DNA of 64,000 bases from the NCBI RefSeq assembly GCF_001905905.1, contig NZ_LIVT01000004.1, forward strand, positions 467,566-531,565, in the 5' to 3' direction. This DNA is from Streptomyces sp. CB02366 (lineage in GTDB: Bacteria > Actinomycetota > Actinomycetes > Streptomycetales > Streptomycetaceae). Within the stretch, counting starts at the first letter, position 1, and the number at the start of each line of letters is the position of its first letter. The notes beneath the pieces were generated by a model that had not been told where the DNA came from, did not search any database, and was given only the letters and a program-made list of their open reading frames with translations. A program made the translations under genes and the position numbers. Shown here in pieces: positions 32,353 through 40,758 of this stretch.

Positions 32353-32768
32353 GGCAGACGAGCCGTGCTGTACGCCGGGTTCTGTCGCCCGGTCGCCTCG
32401 CGGCGGCCGGGGAGACGGCCATCCATCTAGGACCGGCATTGCTGCCGGCCTCCTGCGGTCTACCCGCGAACTCGGGCGAGCAGCCCTCGAACGTTCACGC
32501 AGAGCCGTCCCGTTCCTGGCACGACCCCTCTTGACCTTGCTCCGAGTGGGGTTTACCTAGCCGCCTGAGTCACCTCAGGCGCTGGTGGTCTCTTACACCA
32601 CCGTTTCACCCTTACCCGCGACCGGAGTCACGGGCGGTCTGCTTTCTGTGGCACTGTCCCGCGGGTCACCCCGGGTGGCCGTTAGCCACCACCCTGCTCT
32701 GTGGAGCCCGGACGTTCCTCGGGAGGATCCGGGGATCCTCACGCGGCCGTCCGCACGGCTCGTCTGCC
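32353..32768 (-). ncRNA. rnpB: RNase P RNA, copy 2 (right)
   Basis: A second complete type A RNase P RNA gene, 416 nt, same strand and length as copy 1. By eye it differs from copy 1 at six positions: three in the 5' P1 arm (here GGCAGACGAGCCGTGC), two in the 3' P1 arm (GCACGGCTCGTCTGCC) and one in a small hairpin loop (C versus T at 32467). The P1 arms pair perfectly with each other in this copy. The core motifs of copy 1 are all present. The uma2-like gene lies 51 bp upstream on the same strand. The putative -10 here (CAGGAT) is weaker than at copy 1. Confidence 0.95.
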
Positions 32769-32819
32769 GTGATCGCCATCCTGCCCGGCTGTACCGGCCG
32801 ACAGCCCTGTCGGCGCCCC

Positions 32820-33398
32820 TCAGCCGAAGTCGCCGGTCTCCAGGTCGAAGGCGAAGGGCTCGGGGAGCGGGAGCGGTTTCCCGTACGGGATCGTGAGGTG
32901 CTGGCGGTAGTCGTCGCGCTCCGGGTCGCTGAAGAGCGTCACCGAGCTGTCGTCCCGGTCGATGAGCAGGTAGAGCGGGATGCCTCCGCGCGCGTAGCAG
33001 CGGCGCTTGGCCTCGCGGTCGGCCTGCGGCTTGGTGGAGGTGACCTCGACCACGAGGGCGACGCCCTCACAGGGCATCCAGGGGTCGGCGCCGCGGAAGA
33101 GGCGGAGCTCCAGCGGGGCAAAGGTGCCGTCGGGGATGGCGTGGTTCTTCGGGCAGCCACCGCCGCTGCGGAGTTTCAGCCCTTTGTTTCCGGAGAACTG
33201 CATGCGCGTTCGGGCGCGCCTGGCCACCTGGTCGACGATCAGCCCGATGTAGTCCTCGTGGTCCCCGTCCGGCGGCGGCGTCACGACAATCTCCCCCTCA
33301 ATCAGCTCGGCCCGGAAGCCTTCCGGCGTGTCCAGGGCCAGGAAGCCCTCCAGAAGGACTTCTGCCTGCGTGAGCGGCTCGTGCGCCATGGCAGTCAT
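32820..33398 (-). CDS. Uma2-family (DUF820) PD-(D/E)XK nuclease-like protein
   Basis: A 192-residue Uma2-family protein: RAELIEGEIVVTPPPDGDHE near the start of the fold, IPDGTFAPLE, then VALVVEVTSTKPQADREAKR, where Glu-x-Thr/Ser...Lys forms the restriction-enzyme-like core. YGKPLPLPEPF is at the C-terminus. The family is abundant in Streptomyces and cyanobacteria, and its function is not established. ATG at 33398 follows AAGGAG. It runs toward rnpB copy 2, 51 bp away. A decayed copy of its tail lies upstream of rnpB copy 1. Confidence 0.9.
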   Translation of the reverse strand: MTAMAHEPLTQAEVLLEGFLALDTPEGFRAELIEGEIVVTPPPDGDHEDYIGLIVDQVARRARTRMQFSGNKGLKLRSGGGCPKNHAIPDGTFAPLELRLFRGADPWMPCEGVALVVEVTSTKPQADREAKRRCYARGGIPLYLLIDRDDSSVTLFSDPERDDYRQHLTIPYGKPLPLPEPFAFDLETGDFG

Positions 33399-33531
33399 GT
33401 CACGCTCCTTCCTCGGTCGCTCGCCAGACTCGGGCATCGGGGGACCAGCCGTCCGTGAGAGGGGAATTCTTCTTCCGATCGTGGCACAGGACCGCTCGGC
33501 GTGGACCAAAGCGCGGGAAGGAACGCGCCGC

Positions 33532-33568
33532 TTGACCTTGTCGCAACGTCAACGTTTCTACTGGCCGC
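33532..33568 (+). promoter_or_regulatory. MerR-type promoter with 19-bp spacer, leaderless
   Basis: TTGACC (33532-33537) and TCTACT (33557-33562) are separated by exactly 19 bp, the overlong spacer typical of MerR-activated promoters. The spacer holds an imperfect dyad CCTTG...CAACG. The ATG of the MerR gene begins six bases after the -10, so the transcript should start at or next to the start codon and lack a ribosome-binding site. Confidence 0.7.
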
Positions 33569-34318
33569 ATGCGTATCGGAGAGGTCGCCGCGCTCGTGGG
33601 AGTCACCTCCCGGGCCGTCCGGCACTACCACCACATCGGCCTGCTGCCCGAGCCCGCCCGGCAGGCCAACGGCTATCGGGCGTACACCGTCCGCGATGCC
33701 GTACTGCTGGCCCGGATCCGGCGGCTGACGGAGATCGGGCTCTCGCTCGACGAGGTGCGGGACGTGCTCGCCGATGACGCGGGGCGGGAGCTGGGCGAGG
33801 TGCTCGCGGAGCTGGACGCCGATCTGGCGCGGCAGGAGCGGGCGATTCAGGAGCGGCGGCAGGTGCTGGCCGTGCTGCTGGAGGCGCCGCTCACCTCGGA
33901 CGGGCCGCTCTCCCCCGCCCTCGCCGCGCTGCTGGACCACGCGCCCGCCACCACCTCCCCGGCCGCCGCGAAGGACCGCGAGCATCTGGCGTTGCTGGAC
34001 GCGGCGGGCGACGAGGCCGGGGCCGCGGTGTTCGCGGCGCTGCGGCCGCTGGCCGAGGACCCGGCCCTGCTCGGGTTGTACGAGCGGTTGGACGAGCTGG
34101 ACGGGGCCCGGGTGGACGACCCCCGGATCGCACTCCTGGCGGCCGAGCTGGCAGCCGCCGTACCGGACGAGGTCCTGGCCGTCATCCCCGAGGGGGAGCC
34201 GTCCGCCACGGGGGTGGGGCGGGTGCTGCTCGACGACCACCCGCCCGCGCAGCGCGAGGTGGTGCGCCGGGTGATGGAGGAACTGGCCGAGCGGGTGCGG
34301 AGGAGGGGGAGGCCGTGA
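33569..34318 (+). CDS. MerR-family transcriptional regulator
   Basis: A 249-residue activator. The winged helix-turn-helix is at residues 1-70: MRIGEVAALVGVTSRAVRHY, HIGLLPEPARQANGYRAY and RIRRLTEIGLSLDEVRDVL. A dimerisation coiled coil follows (about 75-115), then a larger Ala/Leu-rich effector domain of about 130 residues. No metal-binding Cys pattern is seen, so a small organic ligand is more likely (inference). It appears to be expressed from its own 19-bp-spacer promoter and is coupled by a GTGA overlap to the membrane-protein gene behind it. Confidence 0.93.
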   Translation: MRIGEVAALVGVTSRAVRHYHHIGLLPEPARQANGYRAYTVRDAVLLARIRRLTEIGLSLDEVRDVLADDAGRELGEVLAELDADLARQERAIQERRQVLAVLLEAPLTSDGPLSPALAALLDHAPATTSPAAAKDREHLALLDAAGDEAGAAVFAALRPLAEDPALLGLYERLDELDGARVDDPRIALLAAELAAAVPDEVLAVIPEGEPSATGVGRVLLDDHPPAQREVVRRVMEELAERVRRRGRP

Positions 34319-35226
34319 GCGCGGGAAGAATGACGGGGCCGCGGGTGGCGCGGATCGCGGTGTGGGCGGTGCTGCCCGGCGAACTGGCGTTGGCGGTCTG
34401 CCTCGTGGCGGGGGTGCGGATTCCGGGGGCCGTCCTGTTCGGGGCCGAGGCGCTGGTCGTGGGAATGCTCGCGCTGGAGGTCCACGCCATGCGGCCCCTG
34501 TACACCGACCGGCGGCGGGCCGGTGACAGGCGGTGCGAGGCTGGAGTGGCGGCGCTGCGCGCCGTGGTGCCGGTGGGCGTGCGGCGGCTGGTGGTGCACG
34601 AGTTCCGGGCGATGCACAGTCTCGGGCTGTGGCTTCTGCGCCGACGCCATCGGCTCCCGGCGGGCGCCCGGCCGTTCGCGTACACCGAGCCGCAGTCCTG
34701 GATCATGGGGGCTTTCCTGTTCGTCTCCGTCGTGGAGACCGTGGTGCTGGCGCTGGTGGTCCCCTGGCCGCTGGTCCACGCGATCGTGCTGGTGGTCGGC
34801 GTGTACGGGATCCTCCTCGTCCTCGCCCTGCACGCGGCCTGTGAGACCCGGCCCCACGTGGTGGCGGCGGACGGTGCGCTGCGGCTGCGGTACGGGGCAT
34901 TGTTCGACCTCCGGGCGCCGGCCGCCGTGATCGCCTCCGCGCGGGTGGAGCGGCGTTTCACCGACGGAGGGCTGGTGCGGGTGGACGAGGAGGGAACGCT
35001 CGATCTGGCCGTCGGGAGCGGGACGACGGTGAGCGTGGAGCTGACGGAGCCGGTGGAGTTCGTGCGGCCGCTCGGCCGGCACGGGAGCGCCCGGACTCTC
35101 CGCTTCCACGCGGACGACCCGGGGGCGATGGTCGCCGCGCTCACCCGGGGGGCGCCTCCGCGACCGGGCGGCCCGCAACGGGGCGAGCGTTCGGGCCCGG
35201 CCGAGCGGACGCCGCCGGCCGCGTAG
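34315..35226 (+). CDS. Membrane protein co-transcribed with the MerR gene
   Basis: A 303-residue protein with four probable helices: residues about 14-35 (VLPGELALAVCLVAGV), 40-58 (VLFGAEALVVGML), 135-155 (AFLFVSVVETVVLALVV) and 158-180 (AIVLVVGVYGILLVLAL). A soluble C-terminal domain of about 120 residues is rich in beta-strand (VERRFTDGGLVRVDEEG, TTVSVELTEPVEF), with a Pro/Arg tail. GTG at 34315 overlaps the MerR stop. Family not recognised; the coupling suggests it is the target or sensor partner of the MerR protein. Confidence 0.78.
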   Translation: MSAGRMTGPRVARIAVWAVLPGELALAVCLVAGVRIPGAVLFGAEALVVGMLALEVHAMRPLYTDRRRAGDRRCEAGVAALRAVVPVGVRRLVVHEFRAMHSLGLWLLRRRHRLPAGARPFAYTEPQSWIMGAFLFVSVVETVVLALVVPWPLVHAIVLVVGVYGILLVLALHAACETRPHVVAADGALRLRYGALFDLRAPAAVIASARVERRFTDGGLVRVDEEGTLDLAVGSGTTVSVELTEPVEFVRPLGRHGSARTLRFHADDPGAMVAALTRGAPPRPGGPQRGERSGPAERTPPAA

Positions 35227-35307
35227 ACCCCCGTACCCTTGCCGAGGACCCGGCGAGCCCGCACGCCCCCGGATCCGCGCTCGCCGTACGTATGAAGGAG
35301 AACCGCC

Positions 35308-36108
35308 GTGCTCGTGCTGTTGCCGCCCTCCGAAGGAAAGGCCGCCTCGGGGCGCGGGGCTCCCCTGAAGCAGGAGTCGCTGTCGCTGCCGGGGCTCGCC
35401 CCGGCCCGGGCGGCGGTGCTGGACGAGCTGGTCGAGCTGTGCCAGGCGGACGAGGAGAAGGCCCGGGAGGTGCTGGGACTGAGCGTGGGCCTGGCGGGCG
35501 AGGTCGGGAAGAACGCCGAGCTGCGCACCGCCGGAACCCGGCCGGCCGGGAAGCTGTACACCGGGGTCCTGTACGACGCGCTCGACCTGGCCTCGCTGGA
35601 GGCGGACGCCCGGCGGCGGGCGGCGAAGTCGCTGCTGGTCTTCTCGGGGCTGTGGGGCGCGGTCCGGATCGGCGACCGGATTCCGCCCTACCGCTGCTCG
35701 ATGGGCGTGAAGCTGCCCGGTCTCGGCGCGCTGGGGACGTACTGGCGCACCCCGATGGAGACCGTGCTGCCGGAGGCGGCCGGGAACGGGCTCGTCCTGG
35801 ACCTGCGCTCCTCCGCGTACACGGCGGCGTGGAAGCCGAAGGGCGAGGTGGCGTCGCGGACGGCGAGCGTGCGGGTGCTCCACGCGCAGATCGTGGACGG
35901 TGTGGAGAAGCGGTCGGTGGTGAGCCACTTCAACAAGGCGACCAAGGGCAGGCTGGTGCGCGATCTCCTGATCGCCGGTGCGCGGCCCGGGAACCCGGCG
36001 CAGCTGGTGGAGGCGCTGCGGGACCTCGGGTACGCGGTGGAGGCCGAGGCCCCCGCGCGTGCCGGGCGGCCGTGGTCGCTGGACGTGGTGGTGACGGAGA
36101 TCCACTGA
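35308..36108 (+). CDS. yaaA: Peroxide stress protein YaaA
   Basis: A 266-residue cytoplasmic YaaA/DUF328 protein. In E. coli YaaA lowers free intracellular iron and protects DNA under hydrogen peroxide. Hallmarks are LVLLPPSEGKA at the N-terminus, GKLYTGVLYDALDL, SGLWGAVRIGDRIPPYRCSM and VSHFNKATKGRLVRDL. GTG at 35308 is preceded by GAAGGAG. Full length, with no missing conserved segment. Monocistronic. Confidence 0.93.
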   Translation: MLVLLPPSEGKAASGRGAPLKQESLSLPGLAPARAAVLDELVELCQADEEKAREVLGLSVGLAGEVGKNAELRTAGTRPAGKLYTGVLYDALDLASLEADARRRAAKSLLVFSGLWGAVRIGDRIPPYRCSMGVKLPGLGALGTYWRTPMETVLPEAAGNGLVLDLRSSAYTAAWKPKGEVASRTASVRVLHAQIVDGVEKRSVVSHFNKATKGRLVRDLLIAGARPGNPAQLVEALRDLGYAVEAEAPARAGRPWSLDVVVTEIH

Positions 36109-36188
36109 TCTCCGCCCCGCCCACCTCACCATTGCATCCTGCGCAACGCTCGTTGCAGATATTGACCCGCTCCCGGCAGGATGGCCCC

Positions 36189-36839
36189 ATGACCTCCCCT
36201 TCCGCGCCCGCCGCCCCCTCCGACGCCTCCGTCCTGGATCTCGCGCCCGTCGTCCCCGTCGTCGTCCTGCACGACGCGGCCGACGCGGTGCCGCTGGCAC
36301 GGGCGCTGGTGGCGGGCGGGCTGCCCGCGATCGAGGTGACGCTGCGGACGCCCGCCGCCCTGGCCTCGATCCGGGCCATGGCCGCCGAGGTGCCGGGCGC
36401 GGTGGTGGGCGCGGGCACGGTGCTCACGCCGCAGCATGTGCGGGACACGGTCGACGCCGGGGCCGGGTTCCTCGTCAGCCCCGGCTGGACGGATGTGCTG
36501 CTGGAGGCGATGAAGGCGTCCGGCGTGCCGTTCCTGCCGGGCGTCTCGACCACCTCGGAGGTGGTGGCCCTGCTGGAGCGCGGGGTGACCGAGATGAAGT
36601 TCTTCCCGGCCGAGGCGGCGGGCGGCACGGCCTACCTCAAGGCGCTGTCCGCCCCGCTCCCCCAGGCCCGGTTCTGCCCGACCGGCGGCATCTCGGCCGC
36701 CTCCGCGCCCTCCTATCTCGCCCTGCCCAACGTCGGGTGCGTGGGCGGCAGTTGGATGGTGCCGGGCGACGCGGTGGCGGCGAAGGACTGGGACCGGGTG
36801 GCCCGTCTGGCGGCGGAGGCGGCGGCGCTCGCCGGGTGA
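36189..36839 (+). CDS. eda: 2-keto-3-deoxy-6-phosphogluconate aldolase
   Basis: A 216-residue class I aldolase that splits KDPG (or keto-hydroxyglutarate) into pyruvate and an aldehyde, as in the Entner-Doudoroff route. It shows IEVTLRTPAAL with the active-site Glu, GAGTVLT, FLVSPGW, the Schiff-base Lys in EMKFFPAEAAGG, and the phosphate loop CPTGGIS. All catalytic residues are present. No edd gene is adjacent, so it may serve uronate or proline catabolism instead (inference). Confidence 0.93.
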   Translation: MTSPSAPAAPSDASVLDLAPVVPVVVLHDAADAVPLARALVAGGLPAIEVTLRTPAALASIRAMAAEVPGAVVGAGTVLTPQHVRDTVDAGAGFLVSPGWTDVLLEAMKASGVPFLPGVSTTSEVVALLERGVTEMKFFPAEAAGGTAYLKALSAPLPQARFCPTGGISAASAPSYLALPNVGCVGGSWMVPGDAVAAKDWDRVARLAAEAAALAG

Positions 36840-36899
36840 CCGGTACGCCTGCGCCGGGCGCCCGCCCCCACGCCCCCGTGAGCCCCCGGCCGGGCCGGC

Positions 36900-37685
36900 T
36901 CAGCGCAGGATCTGTACGGCGTAGAGCCCGCCGACGCCCAGCGCCAGCACCCCCAGCAGCAGCCGCAGCGCGGTCTCCGGCAGACGCGGCTGGAGGCGGG
37001 CGCCGAGATAGCCCCCGCAGAGGCCGCCGAGACCGCAGGCCAGGCCGAGGGACCAGTAGGGCGTGATGTCGCCGGGGGCGGTCAGGGACAGCAGCGCGTA
37101 CGTCCCCGCGCCCACCACCGACGTCACGAAGGTGGCGGCGAGCGCGGCGGGGGCCACCTTCGACATCGGTACGCCGCGCCCGGCCAGGATCGGACCCAGG
37201 AGCGATCCGCCGCCGATCCCGTAGATCCCCCCGGCGACGCCGACGGCCATGGCCAGCCGGGTGACGGCGCGGGGCGAGGGCTCCCGTGCGGCGGCCGGGC
37301 GGGACTCGCGGCGCAGGGTGCGCAGGCAGAGCCAGCCCCCCAGCGGCAGCAGCAGGACGGCGATGAGCAGCCGGAACACCGCCGGGCCCGGCACCGCGAA
37401 CACCCGGATCACCGCCCCCACGACGACGCCGGGGACGGTGCCGAGGACGAGCAGCCGGGTGAGCGGTCCCCGCAGGGTGCCGGCCCGGTGGTGCCGCATC
37501 AGCGCGCCGGGGCCCGCCACCACGTTGTAGAGCAGGTTCGTCGGGGTGACCGCCGGGCTGGGCACTCCGAGCACGCTGATCTGGGCCGGCAGCAGGAACA
37601 CCGCGCCCGAGACGCCCACGGGCGCGGTGACCACGGAGATCAGGAGCCCGGTGGCGAACCCGAGCAGCTCCGTCGACCAGCCCAC
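36900..37685 (-). CDS. TauE/SafE-family sulfite exporter-like permease
   Basis: A 261-residue integral membrane protein with seven or eight helices and the two homologous halves of the TauE/SafE family. The segments SGAVFLLPAQI and TPTNLLYNVVAGPGAL belong to the first half and GIYGIGGGSLLGPIL to the second. GTG at 37685 has AGGGGG upstream. Family members export sulfite or organosulfonates; the substrate here is undetermined. Only 11 bp separate its start from the stop of the RNase H gene upstream, so it may be the end of that operon. Confidence 0.9.
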   Translation of the reverse strand: MGWSTELLGFATGLLISVVTAPVGVSGAVFLLPAQISVLGVPSPAVTPTNLLYNVVAGPGALMRHHRAGTLRGPLTRLLVLGTVPGVVVGAVIRVFAVPGPAVFRLLIAVLLLPLGGWLCLRTLRRESRPAAAREPSPRAVTRLAMAVGVAGGIYGIGGGSLLGPILAGRGVPMSKVAPAALAATFVTSVVGAGTYALLSLTAPGDITPYWSLGLACGLGGLCGGYLGARLQPRLPETALRLLLGVLALGVGGLYAVQILR

Positions 37686-37696
37686 CCGCGTTCCCC

Positions 37697-39133
37697 CTAA
37701 CGCAGGTGCGAGGTGTCGTTGAGCAGGCGTACGGAGGCGTTGCCGTCGCCGTAGTACGCGACCGTGGAGATCGAGGCGGCCGACAGCTCCATCCGGAACA
37801 GCGCCTCGGGCGGTGCTCCCAGGGCGAGCCGGACGAGCGTCTTGATCGGGGTGACGTGGGTGACGGTCAGGACCGTGCGGCCCGCGTACCGGGCGACGAT
37901 CCGGTCCCGGGCCGCGGCGACCCGCTCGGCCACCTCCGCGAAGCTCTCGCCGCCGCCGGTCGGGGCGGCCTCCGGGGAGGCCAGCCAGGCGGTGAGGTCG
38001 TCGCCGTACCGCTCCCGTACCTCTGTGAAGGTCAGGCCCTCCCACGCTCCGAAGTCCGTCTCGCGCAGCCCCTCGTCCACGCGGACGTCCAGGCCGAGGC
38101 GGGCGGCGACGGCGGCGGCGGTCTCGCGGCAGCGGCGCAGCGGGGAGCTGACGATCTCCTGGACCGCGCCCAGGGCGGCGAAGTGCTCGGCCGCGCGCTC
38201 GGCCTGACCGCGACCGGTGGCGGACAGTTCGGGGTCGGTGCCGCCGCTGCCGGAGAACCGCTTCTGGGGCGTGAGGGCGGTCTCACCGTGCCGGAGCAGG
38301 ACGAGCGTGGCGGGAGCCCCCAGGTCGGGCGCGGACCCCCAGCCGGTCTGCGGAGTACCGGCCGTCTCCAGCGGGGCGCCGGGCCTCCCCTGCGGGTCCT
38401 GCCCGGAGACCGCCTGGTCCGGCCGGGACGCGGGCGCGAGCGGTAGGGGTGCCGGGCCGGCCGGCCCGGATGCGGGCGGTACGGGCGACGGCGCGACCGG
38501 GGCCGCCCCGTCCGGCTCCCCGGCTTCCGGCAGCGGGAAGAGCCCCTCCGGAGCCGCCGCGCCCCGGGCCGCCGCCAGCACCGCGCGGGCCTTGGCCGCC
38601 CCCGCCGCCTGGTCGCCGGGCGGGCCCGAGGGCGGGATGCTCGCGGTGCGGGCGGTCGGGGCGTCCAGGGCGGCGGTCGAGGCGGACGCCTCCCACCGCC
38701 GTCCGTCGCGGCCCGCGTCCATCGCCTCGTTGGCGAGCCGGTCGGCGTGCTTGTTCTGCGCGCGCGGGATCCACTCGTACGTCACCCGGGACGGCGGCAG
38801 GATCGCGGCGGCGCGGGCCGCCAGGGGCTTCATGTCGGGGTGCTTGATCTTCCAGCGGCCCGACATCTGCTCGACCACGAGCTTGGAGTCCATCCGGACG
38901 TGGACCCGCAGGGCGTCCCCGGCGTCCGGGAACAGCGCCTTCGCGGCGGTCAGACCGGCGATCAGACCCCGGTACTCGGCGACGTTGTTCGTCGCGACGC
39001 CGATGTACTCGGCGGCCTCGGCGAGCGTCTCGCCGGTGGCCGGGTCGATGACGACCGCGCCGTAGCCGGCAGGGCCCGGGTTGCCCCGGGAACCTCCGTC
39101 GGCCTCGACCACCACGGAGCGGGCGACGCTCAT
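37697..39133 (-). CDS. Bifunctional RNase H / acid phosphatase
   Basis: A 478-residue fusion like S. coelicolor SCO2299. Residues 1-140 form a type I-like RNase H with ADGGSRGNPGPAGYG, NNVAEYRGLI, VRMDSKLVVEQM and NKHADRLANEAM, giving the D-E-D-D metal set. A Pro/Ala linker of about 130 residues follows. Residues about 275-478 form a histidine phosphatase with LVLLRHGETALT, SSPLRRCRETA and LTVTHVTPIKTLV. The ATG shares one base with the stop of the zinc-ribbon gene (TAATG). Confidence 0.95.
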   Translation of the reverse strand: MSVARSVVVEADGGSRGNPGPAGYGAVVIDPATGETLAEAAEYIGVATNNVAEYRGLIAGLTAAKALFPDAGDALRVHVRMDSKLVVEQMSGRWKIKHPDMKPLAARAAAILPPSRVTYEWIPRAQNKHADRLANEAMDAGRDGRRWEASASTAALDAPTARTASIPPSGPPGDQAAGAAKARAVLAAARGAAAPEGLFPLPEAGEPDGAAPVAPSPVPPASGPAGPAPLPLAPASRPDQAVSGQDPQGRPGAPLETAGTPQTGWGSAPDLGAPATLVLLRHGETALTPQKRFSGSGGTDPELSATGRGQAERAAEHFAALGAVQEIVSSPLRRCRETAAAVAARLGLDVRVDEGLRETDFGAWEGLTFTEVRERYGDDLTAWLASPEAAPTGGGESFAEVAERVAAARDRIVARYAGRTVLTVTHVTPIKTLVRLALGAPPEALFRMELSAASISTVAYYGDGNASVRLLNDTSHLR

Positions 39134-39876
39134 TACAGGCCCGACTCCGAGGTGCGGACCAGGATGCGGTGGCAGTTCTCGCAGCGCAGGACCGTCTCGG
39201 GGGACGCGGCCTTCACCTCGTTGACCTCGGCCATGTTCAGCTCCAGCCGGCAGCCCTCGCAGCGGCGCTGGTAGAGCCGGGCGGCGCCGACCCCGCCCTG
39301 CTGGGCGCGGAGCTTGTCGTACAGCTTCATCAGGTCGGCGGGGACGGCCTCGGCCACGACCCGGCGGTCCTTGGCCACCGTGGCGGCCTCGGCGTCCAGT
39401 TCGGCGGTGGCGGCGTCACGGCGGGCGGTGGCGTCGTCGACCTTGGCCTGGACGGCGGAAACCCGCTCGGTCAGCTCGGTGACGCGCTCCTGGGCGGCCT
39501 CCCGGCGCTCCATGATCTCCAGGACCACGTCCTCCAGATCGCCCTGGCGCTTGGCGAGCGAGGCGATCTCGCGCTGGAGGCTCTCCAGGTCCTTGGGCGA
39601 GGAGACGGCGCCGGAGTCCAGGCGCTGCTGGTCGCGGACGGCGCGCTGGCGCACCTGGTCCACGTCCTGCTCTGCCTTGGTCTGCTCGCGGGCGGTGTCG
39701 CTCTCCTCGGTGGTGGAGGCGACCAGCAGGTCGCGCAGCTGGGCGAGGTCGCTGCCGAGCTGCTCGATCTCGGCGTGCTCCGGCAGCGAGGTCCGCTTGT
39801 GGGCGAGCTGGGCGAGCCGGGTGTCGAGGGCCTGGACGTCGAGAAGTCGGATCTGGTCGGCGGGCGCGGCGTTCAG
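39133..39876 (-). CDS. Coiled-coil protein with C4 zinc ribbon, probable CTG start
   Basis: A 247-residue protein: long antiparallel coiled coil (residues about 10-185, e.g. LESLQREIASLAKRQGDLED), then a zinc ribbon formed by RRCEGC and LRCENC. Upstream of CTG 39876 the frame holds no nearby ATG, GTG or TTG, and GGAG lies seven bases before this CTG, which overlaps the Nif3-like stop as CTGA. The gene overlaps the RNase H start by one base. The family may bind nucleic acid or act in ribosome quality control (inference). Confidence 0.87.
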   Translation of the reverse strand: MNAAPADQIRLLDVQALDTRLAQLAHKRTSLPEHAEIEQLGSDLAQLRDLLVASTTEESDTAREQTKAEQDVDQVRQRAVRDQQRLDSGAVSSPKDLESLQREIASLAKRQGDLEDVVLEIMERREAAQERVTELTERVSAVQAKVDDATARRDAATAELDAEAATVAKDRRVVAEAVPADLMKLYDKLRAQQGGVGAARLYQRRCEGCRLELNMAEVNEVKAASPETVLRCENCHRILVRTSESGL

Positions 39877-40709
39877 TTGGGGGCTCCAGAGGAATGGTGG
39901 GTGGTCCAGGGATCGGTGACCTGCTTCGAGACGTGGACCCGCAGGCCCCATCCGTGGCGGTCGGAAAGCGCGTCGAGCTGGGCGGCCGCCTGCTCGCACC
40001 AGGGCTGCTCGGTGGCCCAGTGCGCGGCGTCGACGAGGCCGAGCGGCGAGTGCTGCACGGCCTCGGACGCCGGGTGGTGGCGCAGGTCGGCGGTGAGGAA
40101 GGCGTCGACGCCCGCGGCGCGCACGGCGTCGAAGAGGCTGTCGCCGGAACCGCCGCTGACGGCGACGGTGCGGACGAGCGCCTCCGGGTCGCCGGCCAGC
40201 CGGATGCCCTGCGCGGTGGCGGGGAGCCGGGCCGCGGCGCGCGCGGCGAAGGCGGCCAGGGTCTCGGGGTGGTCCAGTTCGCAGATCCGGCCGAGGCCGC
40301 GCCGCCCGTGCGGGTCGGTGGGGTCCGGCACGAGGGGGCCGGTGACGCGCAGGTCCAGGGCTCCGGCGAGGGCGTCGGAGACGCCGGGGTCGGCGGTGTC
40401 GGCGTTGGTGTGCGCGACGTGGAGCGCGATGTCGTGCTTGATGAGGGTGTGGACGACCCGGCCCTTGAAGGTGTCGGCGGCGACCGTCGTCGTCCCGCGC
40501 AGATAGAGCGGGTGGTGGGTGACGATCAGCTGGGCGCCGAGCTCCCTGGCCTCCTCGGCGATCTCGCGGACCGGGTCGACGGCGAACAGCACCCGGTCGA
40601 TCTCCGCGTCCGGGTCGCCGCAGACCGTCCCCACCGCATCCCATCCCTCGGCCCGCTCGGGTGGCCAGAGGGCGTCGAGGGCGGCGATGACTTCAGACAG
40701 ACGGGGCAC
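39873..40709 (-). CDS. Nif3-like dinuclear metal center hexameric protein
   Basis: A 278-residue Nif3/YbgI family protein. It shows GWDAVGTVCGDP (family WDNVGL-type motif), LIVTHHPLYLRG with metal-ligand His residues, HVAHTNADTADPGVSDALA and a C-terminal ADLRHHPASEA. The usual Asn of WDN is Ala here. GTG at 40709 gives the normal length. First gene of a translationally coupled trio (Nif3-like, zinc ribbon, RNase H), an order conserved in Streptomyces. Biochemical role uncertain; GTP cyclohydrolase-like activity has been proposed for relatives. Confidence 0.92.
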   Translation of the reverse strand: MPRLSEVIAALDALWPPERAEGWDAVGTVCGDPDAEIDRVLFAVDPVREIAEEARELGAQLIVTHHPLYLRGTTTVAADTFKGRVVHTLIKHDIALHVAHTNADTADPGVSDALAGALDLRVTGPLVPDPTDPHGRRGLGRICELDHPETLAAFAARAAARLPATAQGIRLAGDPEALVRTVAVSGGSGDSLFDAVRAAGVDAFLTADLRHHPASEAVQHSPLGLVDAAHWATEQPWCEQAAAQLDALSDRHGWGLRVHVSKQVTDPWTTHHSSGAPN

Positions 40710-40758
40710 GGGGGAAAGGCTACCTGTCCGGGACGGCCGGCCGCCCGGGGCCGCCGGT

